Positions 24,401 to 33,507 are shown, numbered from the stretch's first letter. The stretch is DNA of 64,000 nt from Candidatus Desulfovibrio gallistercoris (GCA_019118745.1 DWYJ01000006.1:24500-88499), one strand, 5' to 3'. Notes: a model not told the origin generated them from the sequence alone. Numbers and translations are program-made.

Positions 24401-25861
24401 GTTGTCGATGCCGCCCATGAGGAAGAGGTGGGTCTCCATGTAGTCGTTGAGACCCTCGCGGCTGCCTTCACGGCCCATGCCGCTGAACTTCACGCCGCCG
24501 AAGGGCGTTTCCGCGGCGGCAAGGGTAACGTCGTTGATGCCGACCATACCATACTGCAGGGCCTCGGACACGCGCCAGATGCGGCCCAGATCCCGCGCGA
24601 AGAGGTAGGAGGCAAGGCCGAAGCAGGTGTCATTGGCCAGCGAGATCGCTTCTTCTTCCGTGTCGAAGGGCATGATGGCGGCCACGGGGCCGAAGATCTC
24701 TTCCTGGAAGATGCGCATCTCACGGGTCAGGCCGGTGAGCAGGGTCGGCTCGTAGAAGCGCGGGCCCATGCTGTGGGGCTTGCCGCCGGCCAGCAGGGTA
24801 GCGCCCTTGCTCAGGGCGTCCTGCACGAGGCCGTCCACGCGCTGGACCGCTTCCTCATTGATGAGGGGGCCGATGGTCACGCCCGCATCCAGACCGTTCC
24901 CCACGCGGAAGGCGTCCACCTTCTCCTTGAGGCCCCGCACGAAATCGTCATGGATGCCGCGCTGCACCAGAAAACGGTTGGCGCAGATGCAGGTCTGGCC
25001 AGCGTTGCGGAACTTGCTCCCCACGGCGCCGGCCACAGCGGCGTCCAGCTGCGCGTCGTCAAAGACGATGAAGGGAGCATTGCCGCCCAGTTCCAGCGAA
25101 AGGCGCTTGAGGGTGGGGGCGCAGTCCGCGGCAAGCTGCTTGCCCACGGCGGTGGAGCCGGTGAAGCTCAGCTTGCGCACCACCGGGCTCTGGGTGATCT
25201 CCCGGCCGATGGTGCCGGAGTCGCCGGTGATGATGTTGATGACCCCGGCCGGGATGCCCGCACGGCGGGAAAGTTCGGCCAGCGCCAGCGCGCAGTAGGG
25301 GGTGGCGCTGGCGGGCTTGACCACCAGGGTGCAGCCGGCGGCGATGGCCGGAGCGGCCTTGCGGGGCAGCATGGAGGAGGGGAAATTCCAGGGGGTGATG
25401 ACGCCCACCACGCCGATGGGCTGCTTTTGCGTCAGCGGACGCACGCCGGCGCGCGGCGCGGGCACCACGTCGCCATAGGCGCGACGGATCTCTTCCGCGA
25501 ACCAGGGGAAATACGTTGCCCCCTGCAGGATCTCGCCGCGGGCTTCAGCCAGAGGCTTGCCCTGTTCCAGGGTCAGGATGCGGCAAAGATCGTCGATGTG
25601 TTCCTCGATGAGCTCGCCCCAGCGGCGCAGCCTGGCTCCGCGTTCCTGCAGGGGCACCTTGCGCCAGACGGCAAAGGCGGCTTCCGCCGCGGCGATGGCG
25701 GCGCGGGCATCGTTGGCCGTGCAGCGCGGCACGCTTCCCAGATCTTCACCCGTGGCGGGGTTGATGACCGGCAGCGTGGCGCCGTTCTCGGCATCCCGCC
25801 ACTGGCCGTTGATGTAGGCCAGGTGGCGTAACAGGTCGGGGTCTTTCAGATGTTTAGGCAT
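24398..25861 (-). CDS. gabD: NAD(P)-dependent aldehyde dehydrogenase, succinate-semialdehyde type
   Basis: The 487-residue enzyme oxidises an aldehyde to the acid. It shows the cofactor-binding ITPWNFPSSMLPRK, the general base in LSLELGGNAPF, the catalytic cysteine in NAGQTCICANR, and the C-terminal FGGVKFSGMGREGS. These, with the length, match the GabD/succinate-semialdehyde dehydrogenase subgroup; glutarate semialdehyde is an alternative substrate. GGAGG lies 5 nt before ATG 25861. It is a single-gene unit with its own terminator, and no gabT is close. Confidence 0.85.
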   Translation of the reverse strand: MPKHLKDPDLLRHLAYINGQWRDAENGATLPVINPATGEDLGSVPRCTANDARAAIAAAEAAFAVWRKVPLQERGARLRRWGELIEEHIDDLCRILTLEQGKPLAEARGEILQGATYFPWFAEEIRRAYGDVVPAPRAGVRPLTQKQPIGVVGVITPWNFPSSMLPRKAAPAIAAGCTLVVKPASATPYCALALAELSRRAGIPAGVINIITGDSGTIGREITQSPVVRKLSFTGSTAVGKQLAADCAPTLKRLSLELGGNAPFIVFDDAQLDAAVAGAVGSKFRNAGQTCICANRFLVQRGIHDDFVRGLKEKVDAFRVGNGLDAGVTIGPLINEEAVQRVDGLVQDALSKGATLLAGGKPHSMGPRFYEPTLLTGLTREMRIFQEEIFGPVAAIMPFDTEEEAISLANDTCFGLASYLFARDLGRIWRVSEALQYGMVGINDVTLAAAETPFGGVKFSGMGREGSREGLNDYMETHLFLMGGIDN

Positions 25862-25913
25862 ATGGGCCTCCTTTGAAAGTTGTGCCGCCGATGCGGCAAG
25901 GGTGTGCAAAGAT

Positions 25914-26690
25914 TCATGGGGCTGTACGTGGAGAGGCGGTCGTCCGGGCGGCGATGTAAAAGCCGTAACTCAGCGACGCGCCGTATTTCCGGTAGAGGCG
26001 TATCTCCGCTCGCTCTTCTTCGACAAGACGCCGCGCTTGCGGCGACGGTCGAGCGGCCAGAAAGGAGGGGAAGCGGGCTTCGAGCGGGCGGTAATAGTTT
26101 TCCGTTCAGCAGCAGGCGGGCAGGGGAAAGTAGCCGAGCGGCTCATAGCCGGCCGCTTCCAGGATATGCAATTTATCCGCCGCCGTGCCCATTTCGGCAT
26201 ACGCGGCATTCCAGTAGGTCTCGATCTCTGCGGGGCGCTGCGTGTGCAGCCAGGTGATCTCGGAGACGGCGAGGATGCCGCCCGGCCTGAGCAGGGAACG
26301 CCAGGCCCGCACGCCGTGGGAAAAGCCCATATGGTAGATGGCGCCTTCAGACCAGAGAAGATCGAGTGAGCCCGGCGCAATGGGAGGGCGGCGCATATCG
26401 GCATGACAGCAGTGGATGCGCTGGGCCACGCCGAGGGCTTGCGCCCGTTCGCCAAGGCGCTGCAGGAAGGATGGCAGGAAGTCCAGCGCCAGAAAACGGG
26501 CCTGAGGCAGCGCCTGTGCCAGCACGAGCGTGGACGCCCCGGTGCCGCAGCCGATATCGGCCACACGCAAAGGGGCATCCGCCGGCAGGCGGGTCAGGGA
26601 AAGGGCCTGCCGGGTGCATTCTTCACTGCCGGGGCCCTGCCGCAGGGCATCGCCATGCAGTTCTGCCAGAAGCTCGAATTCCGCTGTCAT
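25914..26690 (-). pseudogene. SAM-dependent methyltransferase interrupted by an in-frame TGA
   Basis: Codons before the stop encode 194 residues of a class I methyltransferase (RVADIGCGTGASTLVLAQ; WSEGAIYHMGF). A TGA follows the residues FPLPACC at 26106-26108. Directly after it the same frame continues with 63 good family-like residues (TENYYRPLEARFPSFLAARP at first, later YGASLSYGFYIAAR) to a stop at 25914. Family members recalled from memory have Trp at this place, so TGG to TGA is the simplest reading. A truncated 194-residue product may still be made. GGGAG precedes ATG 26690. Confidence 0.8.
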
Positions 26691-26846
26691 CGGTCGAGGC
26701 TCCCATGCCGTCAAGACGTATTGATGAAAGTTTTACAACGACTTCCTCTAAATAAATCTCATACCCTGTCCTGCCTGTTTTCGGCAAGATTGGCAATATG
26801 TCCTGTTCCCTCCCGGTAAAAGCGCGCTGGGGAAGGGTTTGGGGGC

Positions 26847-27012
26847 TTGGGGGGAAGGATGACGAGAACGCCTTTTCTCGCTTCACTGCGAAAAGGCTGG
26901 GCCCTCCCGCGCCGGCAGCTACCGAAAGGCGGCCCGCAGGGCCGTGCCCGTTAGGCGACGCAGGAGCCCTACGGGCATCGACAGCAGAGCGAGGGGTTCC
27001 CCTTCCCCCCAA
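26847..27012. repeat. GC-rich structured repeat with conserved loop, copy 1
   Basis: The outer arms TTGGGGGGAAGG (26847-26858) and CCTTCCCCCCAA (27001-27012) enclose GGCGGCCCGCAGGGCCGTG and a hairpin GCCCGTTAGG-CGACGCAGGAG-CCCTACGGGC (loop 26956-26966). It fills the 349-bp gap between the methyltransferase and pyrC and recurs inverted at 41863. Confidence 0.8.
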
Positions 27013-27039
27013 ACAAACAGCGAAGAGCGTCAACAGCCC

Positions 27040-28302
27040 CTAAAACAACTGCACGCCGCCGCACCAGTGATGCCGGACCCGGCCCTGCATCTCTTCGCCG
27101 AGGAAGGGCGTATTGGCGCTCTTGGAGTACAGGGTCTCAGGGCCCACCGTCCACCGCTCCTCCGGATCGAAGAGGAAGAAGTCCGCCGGGTCGCCGGGCT
27201 CGAAGCGGTTGCAGGGCAGGCCGAAGATCTCCGCCGGGCCGTAGCACCAGCGCTGATGCAGGAGGGCTTCGTCCCAGATGCCTTCGCGCACCAGCCGCCA
27301 AGTCAGCGGCAGGGCAAGGTCGAGGCCGGTGAAGCCCTTGGGGGCCTCGTCCAGGGTGCGTTCCTTCTCGTGCAGGGCATGCGGGGCGTGGTCGGTGCTC
27401 AACACGCCGAGGATGCCGTCCCGCACGGCCTGGCGCAGGGCCTCCCGGTCTTCGGGGCGGCGCAGCGGGGGGCTGACCTTGGCATTGGCGTTGTAGCCGC
27501 GCAGGGCGCTTTCATCGAGCATGAGGTAATGCGGGCAGGTCTCGGCCGTGATCTTGACGCCGCGCGCTCTGGCCCAGCGGAGCACATCCACGGAAAGGGC
27601 GGAGGAGACATGGGAGATGTGGATGGGGATATCCAGATATTCCGACAGCATGGCGTCGCGGGCCACTTGCACGGCCTCCCCGGCGGCGGGCTGTCCCTTC
27701 ACGCCGAGCTCGCCGCTGAGCTCGCCTTCGTTCATGACCCAGCCTCGGGCCAGGTCCGGGTCTTCGCAATGGTCCATGACCACCATGCCGAGATCGGCGG
27801 CGTATTCCATGACGCGGCGCATCATCTCGGCGCTGCTCACCGGGCAGCCGTCATTGGAGACGGCCACGCAGCCGGCCTCCTTCAGTTCGCCGAGCGGGGC
27901 CATCTCCTGCCCGGCAAGGCCCACGGTGGCGGCGGCCACGGGATAGAGGCGCGGCCCGTGGGGCCAGGCGGTGCGGGCCTTTTCCAGCATGTAACGGGTG
28001 ACGGCGGCCGTGTCGTTGACCGGGCGGGTGTTGGCCATGCACATGACCGCGCCGAAACCGCCATGCGCGGCGGCGGTGAGGCCGGTGACCACATCTTCCT
28101 TGTATTCGTAGCCGGGATCCCGAAAATGGGCGTGCACGTCGATGAAGCTGGGCATGAGCTGCAGGCCGTCGGCCTCGAAGACCTCACACCCTTCCGGGAG
28201 GGGCTGGTGTCCGGCCGGGGTCATGGTGAGCACGCGTCCGTCCCGGACGAGCAGGTCCACCGGGGCGTCAAGATGGCGGGCGTTTTTGATGCAGAGGGTC
28301 AT
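27040..28302 (-). CDS. pyrC: Dihydroorotase
   Basis: The enzyme closes the pyrimidine ring (carbamoyl-aspartate to dihydroorotate). The 420-residue class I protein has the zinc motif DVHAHFRDPG (55-64), the metal-binding HISHVSSA segment, and LSTDHAPH near the C-terminal side. ATG 28302 matches the family start (MTLCIKNARHLD) and lies 2 nt after the pyrB stop, so the genes form a pyrBC operon. A long upstream in-frame extension overlapping pyrB is not real. Expression is probably set by the attenuator before pyrB. Confidence 0.93.
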   Translation of the reverse strand: MTLCIKNARHLDAPVDLLVRDGRVLTMTPAGHQPLPEGCEVFEADGLQLMPSFIDVHAHFRDPGYEYKEDVVTGLTAAAHGGFGAVMCMANTRPVNDTAAVTRYMLEKARTAWPHGPRLYPVAAATVGLAGQEMAPLGELKEAGCVAVSNDGCPVSSAEMMRRVMEYAADLGMVVMDHCEDPDLARGWVMNEGELSGELGVKGQPAAGEAVQVARDAMLSEYLDIPIHISHVSSALSVDVLRWARARGVKITAETCPHYLMLDESALRGYNANAKVSPPLRRPEDREALRQAVRDGILGVLSTDHAPHALHEKERTLDEAPKGFTGLDLALPLTWRLVREGIWDEALLHQRWCYGPAEIFGLPCNRFEPGDPADFFLFDPEERWTVGPETLYSKSANTPFLGEEMQGRVRHHWCGGVQLF

Positions 28303-28304
28303 GA

Positions 28305-29273
28305 CTAGTCTCCATGCTGCGGGGCGGCGGCCCCTTCGTTGCGGGTAGCCAGAAGGTAGAGCACGGCCATACGGGTGGCCACGCCGGAGGACACCTGATC
28401 CAGCACGCGGCTGTGCGGGCCGTCCGCCACGGCGTCGGCGATCTCCAGGCCGCGGTTCATGGGGCCGGGGTGGAGCACCAGGGCATCGGGCCTGGCCTTG
28501 TCCAGCCGGGCGGGGGTCAGGCAGTAGCGCCGGGAATACTCGGTCAGATCCGGCAGCAGCCCGGCCTGCTGGCGTTCGAGCTGGAGGCGAAGGCACATGA
28601 CGGCGTCGCTGTCGCGCACGGCGGCATCCGGGTCGGCGACGACCTCGGTAGGCCAGTTGTGGACGCCCGCGGGCAGCAGGGTGCGCGGGGCGCAGAGGCG
28701 GACGCGCGCGCCCAGCAGGTTCAGGAGATGCACGTTGGAGCGGGCCACGCGGCTGTGGGCGATGTCGCCGAGGATGGTCACCACGCGTCCGCTGAAGTCG
28801 GTCCCCCAGTGCGCGCGCAGGGTCAGGCTGTCCAGCAGGGCCTGCGTGGGGTGGGCGTGCCAGCCGTCGCCGCCGTTGACGATGCCGCAGGGCAGGCGTT
28901 CGGCGAGGAAGCGCGCCGCGCCGCTGCTGGGGTGGCGGATGACGATGACGTCCGGGCTCATGGCTTGCAGGGTGAGGGCCGTGTCCTTGAGGCTCTCTCC
29001 CTTGTTGAGGCTGGACCCGGACTTGGCAAGGGAGTAGGTGTCCGCGGAGAGGCGCTTGCCCGCCACGTCAAAGGAGGTCTTGGTGCGGGTGCTGTTCTCC
29101 ACGAAAAAGAGGATGACGGTCTTGCCCTTGAGCGTGGGAACCTTCTTGACGGGGCGCTGGTTGATCTCCTGAAAGCTGGCGGCCACATCGAGGATGTGGA
29201 GGACATCCTCCCGGCTGAGCTGGGAGATGTCCAGCAGGTCCTTGTGCGTCCACTGATAGCGATTGTCGTTCAT
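28305..29273 (-). CDS. pyrB: Aspartate carbamoyltransferase catalytic subunit
   Basis: The enzyme condenses carbamoyl phosphate with aspartate, the first committed pyrimidine step. The 322-residue protein has the carbamoyl-phosphate motif STRTKTS (61-67), [25 protein letters not shown] and the C-terminal [10 protein letters not shown]. The size fits a catalytic chain without a fused PyrI; no pyrI is adjacent. The gene starts 19 nt after a leader peptide stop and a terminator-like hairpin, so it is likely attenuated by UTP level. Confidence 0.95.
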   Translation of the reverse strand: MNDNRYQWTHKDLLDISQLSREDVLHILDVAASFQEINQRPVKKVPTLKGKTVILFFVENSTRTKTSFDVAGKRLSADTYSLAKSGSSLNKGESLKDTALTLQAMSPDVIVIRHPSSGAARFLAERLPCGIVNGGDGWHAHPTQALLDSLTLRAHWGTDFSGRVVTILGDIAHSRVARSNVHLLNLLGARVRLCAPRTLLPAGVHNWPTEVVADPDAAVRDSDAVMCLRLQLERQQAGLLPDLTEYSRRYCLTPARLDKARPDALVLHPGPMNRGLEIADAVADGPHSRVLDQVSSGVATRMAVLYLLATRNEGAAAPQHGD

Positions 29274-29290
29274 GGCAGTGTGGGGCTGAA

Positions 29291-29336
29291 GTCAAAAAAA
29301 GCCCCGCTCGCGCGGGGATGGGACAAACAAAAAAAG
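29291..29336 (-). terminator. pyrBC attenuator: U-rich pause tract and intrinsic terminator
   Basis: On the minus strand CCCTTTTTTTGTTTGTCCC is followed by the hairpin CCCCGCGCGAGCGGGG and TTTTTTT, 20-25 nt before the pyrB ATG. A terminator between promoter and first gene, after a U-rich tract, is the layout of UTP-sensitive attenuation. A possible promoter upstream is TTTACA-17-TAGCGT, about 29430 to 29408. Confidence 0.75.
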
Positions 29337-29402
29337 GGAAGCGTTCCGTCGGGATACGGATTTGGGAAAATCAGCGGGAAAAGGGACGGTCGCGTGGTCC
29401 AT
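29292..29402 (-). CDS. Candidate pyrL-like leader peptide of pyrBC
   Basis: A 36-codon frame starts MDHATVPFPADFPKS and ends SPRERGFF with a TGA at 29294-29292, in the T-run of the terminator hairpin. It translates the U-rich tract (LFLF) that precedes the hairpin. Position, size and the closing RG(A)FF recall the E. coli PyrL peptide that couples translation to pyrBI attenuation. No strong Shine-Dalgarno sequence is seen, so translation is unproven. A second frame (29270-29497, GTG start) also crosses the hairpin and overlaps the pyrB ATG as ATGA. Confidence 0.55.
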   Translation of the reverse strand: MDHATVPFPADFPKSVSRRNASLFLFVPSPRERGFF

Positions 29403-29452
29403 AGGGCAACGCTAGACCGGTGCGTCCGCTTTGTAAAGGAGAAAATGCCCGG

Positions 29453-29481
29453 TTGACGCTGCCCCGCCCTTTTACTAGGGT
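29453..29481 (+). promoter_or_regulatory. Promoter of the YitT gene
   Basis: TTGACG (29453-29458) and TAGGGT (29476-29481) with a 17-nt spacer lie about 80 bp upstream of the YitT start, divergent from pyrB. Confidence 0.5.
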
Positions 29482-29562
29482 CAGGCTGCGTGTTCACGCC
29501 ATGCGGGGGCTGTTTTTTTCCGGCCCGCCGCCGGCGGGTCCGCCCGCCATCCCGGAGACGTC

Positions 29563-30432
29563 ATGAAACTTGTACAGACATATAATCGCAAACTGGCCGA
29601 GTCCGTCTGGTGGAACCTGCTCTGGCTCACGGTCGGCGCGCTGCTGGTCACCATCTGCATCCAGTCCGTGGCCACGCCGCACAACTTCGTGGCCGGGGGC
29701 ATCCTCGGCATGGCCTATCTGGTCTGGCACTGGACGGGCCAGCTGGATCTGCTGACCTGGTACCTGCTCCTGTCCGTGCCCATCTGGGTCTGGGGCTGGT
29801 TCTTCGTGGGGCGGCGCTTCCTGCTCTACACGGCCTACGGCACCATCTGCACCACGGTCTTCGGCATGTTCCTCAACGTGCAGATCCCGCTGCAGACGGA
29901 AGTCTACGCGGCGGTCATCGCCGGGGTGCTGCACGGCGCGGGCATGGGCATCATGCTGCGCACCCTGGGCAGCAGCGGCGGCACGGACATCATCGCCGTG
30001 GCCCTCAAGCAGCGCTGGAACGTGCCCATCGGGCAGTTCTCCTTCGGCGTCAATGCCGTGGTCTATCTGCTGGCGGGCTTCAGCCTGAACCTGGATCTCA
30101 TCGTGGCTTCCGTGCTGATGATGTTCATCTCGGCCAATACGCTGGAGTACGTGCTCGGCATGTTCAACCGGCGCAAGCTGGTGCTCGTCATCTCCGAGCG
30201 CGGCGAGGAGATCAGCGAGGCCATCTTGGTGACCGAACGTTTCGGCGTGACGCTCATGCGCGGCAAGGGGGCCTATTCCGGCGCGGACAAGGAGATCCTG
30301 CTGACCGTGACCAACAATGTGGTCCTCAAGCGGCTGGAGAACCTGGTGTACACCATCGACCCCGGCGCGCTCTTCATCGTGGAGAACACCTTTTACGTCT
30401 CCGGCGGGCAGTTCGCCCGGCGGGACAGGTGA
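29563..30432 (+). CDS. YitT family membrane protein
   Basis: The 289-residue protein has five to six hydrophobic helices in the first 200 residues (for example LLWLTVGALLVTICIQ and YAAVIAGVLHGAGMGIML). These carry the family signatures ATPHNFVAGGILGMAYL and LGSSGGTDIIAVAL. A soluble DUF2179 domain (about 205-280; EEISEAI, RGVTLMRGKGAYSG-like) follows and may sense a ligand. Transport of an unknown substrate across the inner membrane is supposed for the family. It has its own promoter, and the amidohydrolase gene follows 80 nt later. Confidence 0.88.
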   Translation: MKLVQTYNRKLAESVWWNLLWLTVGALLVTICIQSVATPHNFVAGGILGMAYLVWHWTGQLDLLTWYLLLSVPIWVWGWFFVGRRFLLYTAYGTICTTVFGMFLNVQIPLQTEVYAAVIAGVLHGAGMGIMLRTLGSSGGTDIIAVALKQRWNVPIGQFSFGVNAVVYLLAGFSLNLDLIVASVLMMFISANTLEYVLGMFNRRKLVLVISERGEEISEAILVTERFGVTLMRGKGAYSGADKEILLTVTNNVVLKRLENLVYTIDPGALFIVENTFYVSGGQFARRDR

Positions 30433-30512
30433 GGCGGCCCGTCCGGCGCGCGCTGCCGGACAGCCTTTTGCGTGTGCGGAAAACCTTTTTCCTGCCTGCA
30501 TAAGGAGGTTGC

Positions 30513-31727
30513 ATGTCCGACTGCCTTGTTATCCGTGCGCGAACCCTGGTGAGCATGGCAGGGGAGGCTCCCGCGCGCGGCGAACAGCTTTTTGCGCCCC
30601 TGCGCAAGCTGGATGACGCGGCGCTCGTCCTGGTGGACGGGCGGGTGGAAGAGGTCGTGAGCTGGAAGCGCTGCTCGCCGCCTTCCGGGGCTCTGGTGCG
30701 GGATCTGGGCGAGGTCTGCCTGGCTCCGGCGGTGATCAATGCCCACTGCCATCTGCAGCTCTCGCACCTGGCCGGGAAAACACGCTGGGGCGCGGGCTTC
30801 AGCGCCTGGCTGGAGAGCCTCATCCCCCATCTGCGGGAGCCGCTTTCGCGCGAGGCCATCGCCGAGGCCTGCGAGGATATGGTCGCCCGCGGCACCGGCC
30901 ACGTGGGGGATTTTGCCGGTGAGGGGTTGGCCCTCGTGGATGACGCGGCCCGGCGGGCCGGGTTGGGCGTCACGCATTTTTGCGAATGGTTCGGCATGGA
31001 TGCGCCGTTCATCGACGGCGGGCGTCCCTGGCCGCCGCGCTGCCGCCCCGCGCTGGAGCAGGACGACGACCGGCCGGTGGCGGACATCTCCGTGCCGCTG
31101 GAAGCGCGTTGCGCTCCGGCGGGGCATGCCCTGTATTCCACCGCGCCGGAGGTGCTGCGCGACGCGCGGCAATGGTGCGCGGACAAGGGCCGGGTCTTTG
31201 CCCTGCATCTTGCCGAATCGCCGGAGGAGAGCGAGCTGCTCCTGAACGGGAGCGGGCCGCTGGCCGAGCTTTACGCGGGCATCGTGCTGCCGGAGGACTG
31301 GCAGCCTCCGCGCCTGCGGCCGCTGGCCTGCGCCATGAAGCTCGGCCTCGTGGGCGCGGGGACGCTGGCCGTGCACGGGGTCCAGCTCGATGCGCAGGAG
31401 ATGACGGTGCTGGGGGCCTCCGGGGCGGCGCTCTGCCTCTGCCCGCGCTCCAACCGGCATCTGGCCGTCGGGGAAGCGCCGTTCCTTTCCGCCGTGGAGA
31501 ACAATGTCCTGTGCTGTCTGGGCACCGACGGACTGAGCTCCAATACGGATCTGGACGTGCGCAAGGAGGCGGTCTTCCTGCGCGAAGCCTGCGATGCGCC
31601 GCCGGAAGCCCTGTTGCGCCTCCTGATGGTCAACGCCGCGGAGGCCCTGCGCCTGCCCTCCACGGGGCGGCTGGAGCCGGGGCAGCCCGGCAGCTTCTGC
31701 GTCCTGCCGGAAGCGCTGAGTTTTTAG
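30513..31727 (+). CDS. Amidohydrolase, possibly aminofutalosine deaminase-like
   Basis: The 404-residue metal-dependent hydrolase has the metal site INAHCHLQLSHL, HLAESPEE (second metal/substrate His), VHGVQL, and the aspartate in CLGTDGLSSNTDLD. It belongs to the ATZ/TRZ deaminase group. Many sulfate reducers make menaquinone by the futalosine route and use such a deaminase (MqnX); that assignment is plausible and not proven here. AAGGAGG lies 6-7 nt before the ATG. Its TAG stop is the start of a repeat remnant. Confidence 0.75.
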   Translation: MSDCLVIRARTLVSMAGEAPARGEQLFAPLRKLDDAALVLVDGRVEEVVSWKRCSPPSGALVRDLGEVCLAPAVINAHCHLQLSHLAGKTRWGAGFSAWLESLIPHLREPLSREAIAEACEDMVARGTGHVGDFAGEGLALVDDAARRAGLGVTHFCEWFGMDAPFIDGGRPWPPRCRPALEQDDDRPVADISVPLEARCAPAGHALYSTAPEVLRDARQWCADKGRVFALHLAESPEESELLLNGSGPLAELYAGIVLPEDWQPPRLRPLACAMKLGLVGAGTLAVHGVQLDAQEMTVLGASGAALCLCPRSNRHLAVGEAPFLSAVENNVLCCLGTDGLSSNTDLDVRKEAVFLREACDAPPEALLRLLMVNAAEALRLPSTGRLEPGQPGSFCVLPEALSF

Positions 31728-31765
31728 CGCGTTTTGTCATGGGAAAACGGCAAAACGCGGGGCGG
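31725..31765. repeat. Remnant of the dispersed palindromic repeat
   Basis: TAGCGCGTTTTG...GGCAAAACGC and GGCGGCGCGCC correspond to the left end of the 145-bp family; the rest is missing. It begins at the TAG stop codon of the amidohydrolase gene. The gap to 31908 holds nothing else recognisable. Confidence 0.5.
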
Positions 31766-31908
31766 CGCGCCACCACAGGGGCTCCTTCGGGCGGGGCCAT
31801 GCGTGGCGGGGCGTCCGTCTGGAAGCCCGTCATAGGTCTTTGCTCTGACAGGGCCCGGCAGCCGGGCCTGGGAACATAGGTGAATCAACCGTCCTTTGAG
31901 GAGGAAAC

Positions 31909-32247
31909 ATGGGAGAACATTTTCTGGATGTGAAGGAAGCCCTGCCCCGCGTGGGCGGCAACGAGACCCTCTACCGCAAGCTGCTGGGCACCTTCATGGA
32001 AGATGAACGGGAGACCGCCGTCCAGGTGGAAGGGGCCCTGCGCAACGATGACCGTGATACCGCCTGGAAGCTGGTGCACAACCTCAAGGGCGCGGCGGCC
32101 AACCTGGGCGCGAAGCCGCTGGCTTCGGCGGCCTTCGAGCTGGAGATGGCCATCCGCGCCGGGGCCGACACCGCCGCGCTGCTGGGACGGTTCAGCCGCA
32201 CGCTGACCGACACGCTGGTGGCTATGGCGACCTACCGCTCGGCCTGA
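31909..32247 (+). CDS. HPt domain phosphotransfer protein
   Basis: This is a 112-residue, all-helical protein. The phosphorylatable histidine is in LVHNLKGAAANLGA (H57), followed by the second helix LASAAFELEMAIRAG. It would relay phosphate between a hybrid sensor kinase and a response regulator. No kinase or regulator gene is next to it, so it is an orphan. AGGAGG lies 5 nt before the ATG, and its neighbours have unrelated roles. Confidence 0.88.
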   Translation: MGEHFLDVKEALPRVGGNETLYRKLLGTFMEDERETAVQVEGALRNDDRDTAWKLVHNLKGAAANLGAKPLASAAFELEMAIRAGADTAALLGRFSRTLTDTLVAMATYRSA

Positions 32248-32325
32248 GAAAGCGGGGCTTTTCCTTCACGGCGTTTTGGGATATACTGTCCCTCTGCCAA
32301 TTTTTTATCCTGCATCGGGGGTTCT

Positions 32326-33459
32326 ATGAACATCTGGAAACGCATTCTGGCCGGCGGGGCATTGTGCGCCGTGGCCCTGGGTCTTGCCGCCCCGGCTTTC
32401 GCCGAGACCATCAGGCTGGGCCTCATGTGTCCGCTGACGGGCAAATGGGCCTCCGAAGGGCAGGACATGAAGAACATCGTCAGCCTGCTGGTGGATGAGA
32501 CCAACGCCGCCGGCGGCATCAACGGCAAGAAGGTCGAGCTCGTGGTGGAAGACGACGCCGGCGATCCGCGCACGGCGGCGCTGGCGGCCCAGAAGCTTGC
32601 CGGGGCCGGCGTGGTCGCCGTCATCGGCACCTACGGCTCCGCCGTGACGGAAGCCAGCCAGAACATCATCGCCGAGGCCGGCCTCGTGCATGTGGGGACG
32701 GGCTCCACCAGCATCCGCCTCACCGAAAAGGGCCTGCCGCTCTTTTTCCGCACCTGCCCGCGCGATGACGCGCAGGGAGCGGCGGCCGCGGAGGCCATCG
32801 TCAAGGGCGGCTTCAAGAAGGTCGCCCTGCTGCACGACAAGTCCTCCTACGCCAAGGGCCTGGCCGACGAAAGCCGCAAGGCGCTGGAAAAGGCCGGCGT
32901 GGAGATCGTCTTTTACGACGCTCTGACGCCCGGTGAGCGCGATTACACGGCCATCCTCACCAAGCTCAAGTCCGCCACGCCCGACGTGGTCTTCTTCACC
33001 GGCTACTATCCCGAGACCGGCATGCTGCTGCGTCAGAAGAAGGAAATGGGCTGGGACGTGCCCATGATGGGCGGCGATGCCGCCAACCATCAGGACCTCG
33101 TGAAGATCGCCGGTGCGGATGCCGCCAAGGGGTATTTCTTCATCAGCCCGCCCCTGCCGCAGGACATGGACACGCAGGAGGCCCGGCATTTCCTTGAAGC
33201 CTACAAGGCGCGCTATCAGAGCGTCCCGGTCTCCGTCTGGGCCGTGGTGGCCGGCGATGCCTACAAGGTCATCGAGGCCGCCCTTGCCGCCGGCAAGACC
33301 GACCCCGAAGACATGGCCCAGTGGCTCAAGCAGCTCAAGGACATGCCCGGCCTGACCGGCAAGCTCGGCTTTGACGAGAAGGGTGACCGCGTGGGCGAGT
33401 TCTACCGCTCCTACATGGTGGACGAGCAGGGGAAGTTCATCCTTCTGCCGCAGAAGTAA
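32326..33459 (+). CDS. livK: Branched-chain amino acid ABC transporter, substrate-binding protein
   Basis: The 377-residue periplasmic protein has a clear signal peptide (MNIWKRILAGGALCAVALGL, cleaved after APAFA) and the Peripla_BP_6 fold: GLMCPLTGKWASEGQDM, DDAGDPRTAALAAQKL, and VAVIGTYGSAVTEASQN. It captures Leu/Ile/Val or related ligands for LivHMGF. It is the first gene of livKHMGF. A strong hairpin separates it from livH, which would leave the binding protein in excess over the membrane parts. Confidence 0.92.
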   Translation: MNIWKRILAGGALCAVALGLAAPAFAETIRLGLMCPLTGKWASEGQDMKNIVSLLVDETNAAGGINGKKVELVVEDDAGDPRTAALAAQKLAGAGVVAVIGTYGSAVTEASQNIIAEAGLVHVGTGSTSIRLTEKGLPLFFRTCPRDDAQGAAAAEAIVKGGFKKVALLHDKSSYAKGLADESRKALEKAGVEIVFYDALTPGERDYTAILTKLKSATPDVVFFTGYYPETGMLLRQKKEMGWDVPMMGGDAANHQDLVKIAGADAAKGYFFISPPLPQDMDTQEARHFLEAYKARYQSVPVSVWAVVAGDAYKVIEAALAAGKTDPEDMAQWLKQLKDMPGLTGKLGFDEKGDRVGEFYRSYMVDEQGKFILLPQK

Positions 33460-33507
33460 CAGGGCAGCGCCGCTGTCCCTGACCGTCATCATCATATCTG
33501 CAAAAAA

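Noticed and set aside
26040-26110. Selenocysteine insertion at the TGA in the methyltransferase
   Set aside because: No convincing SECIS hairpin with the usual loop follows the TGA, and Trp is the expected residue at this place.
28303-28596. A 98-residue N-terminal extension of pyrC
   Set aside because: It overlaps pyrB in another frame and has no dihydroorotase homology. The ATG at 28302 gives the family start.
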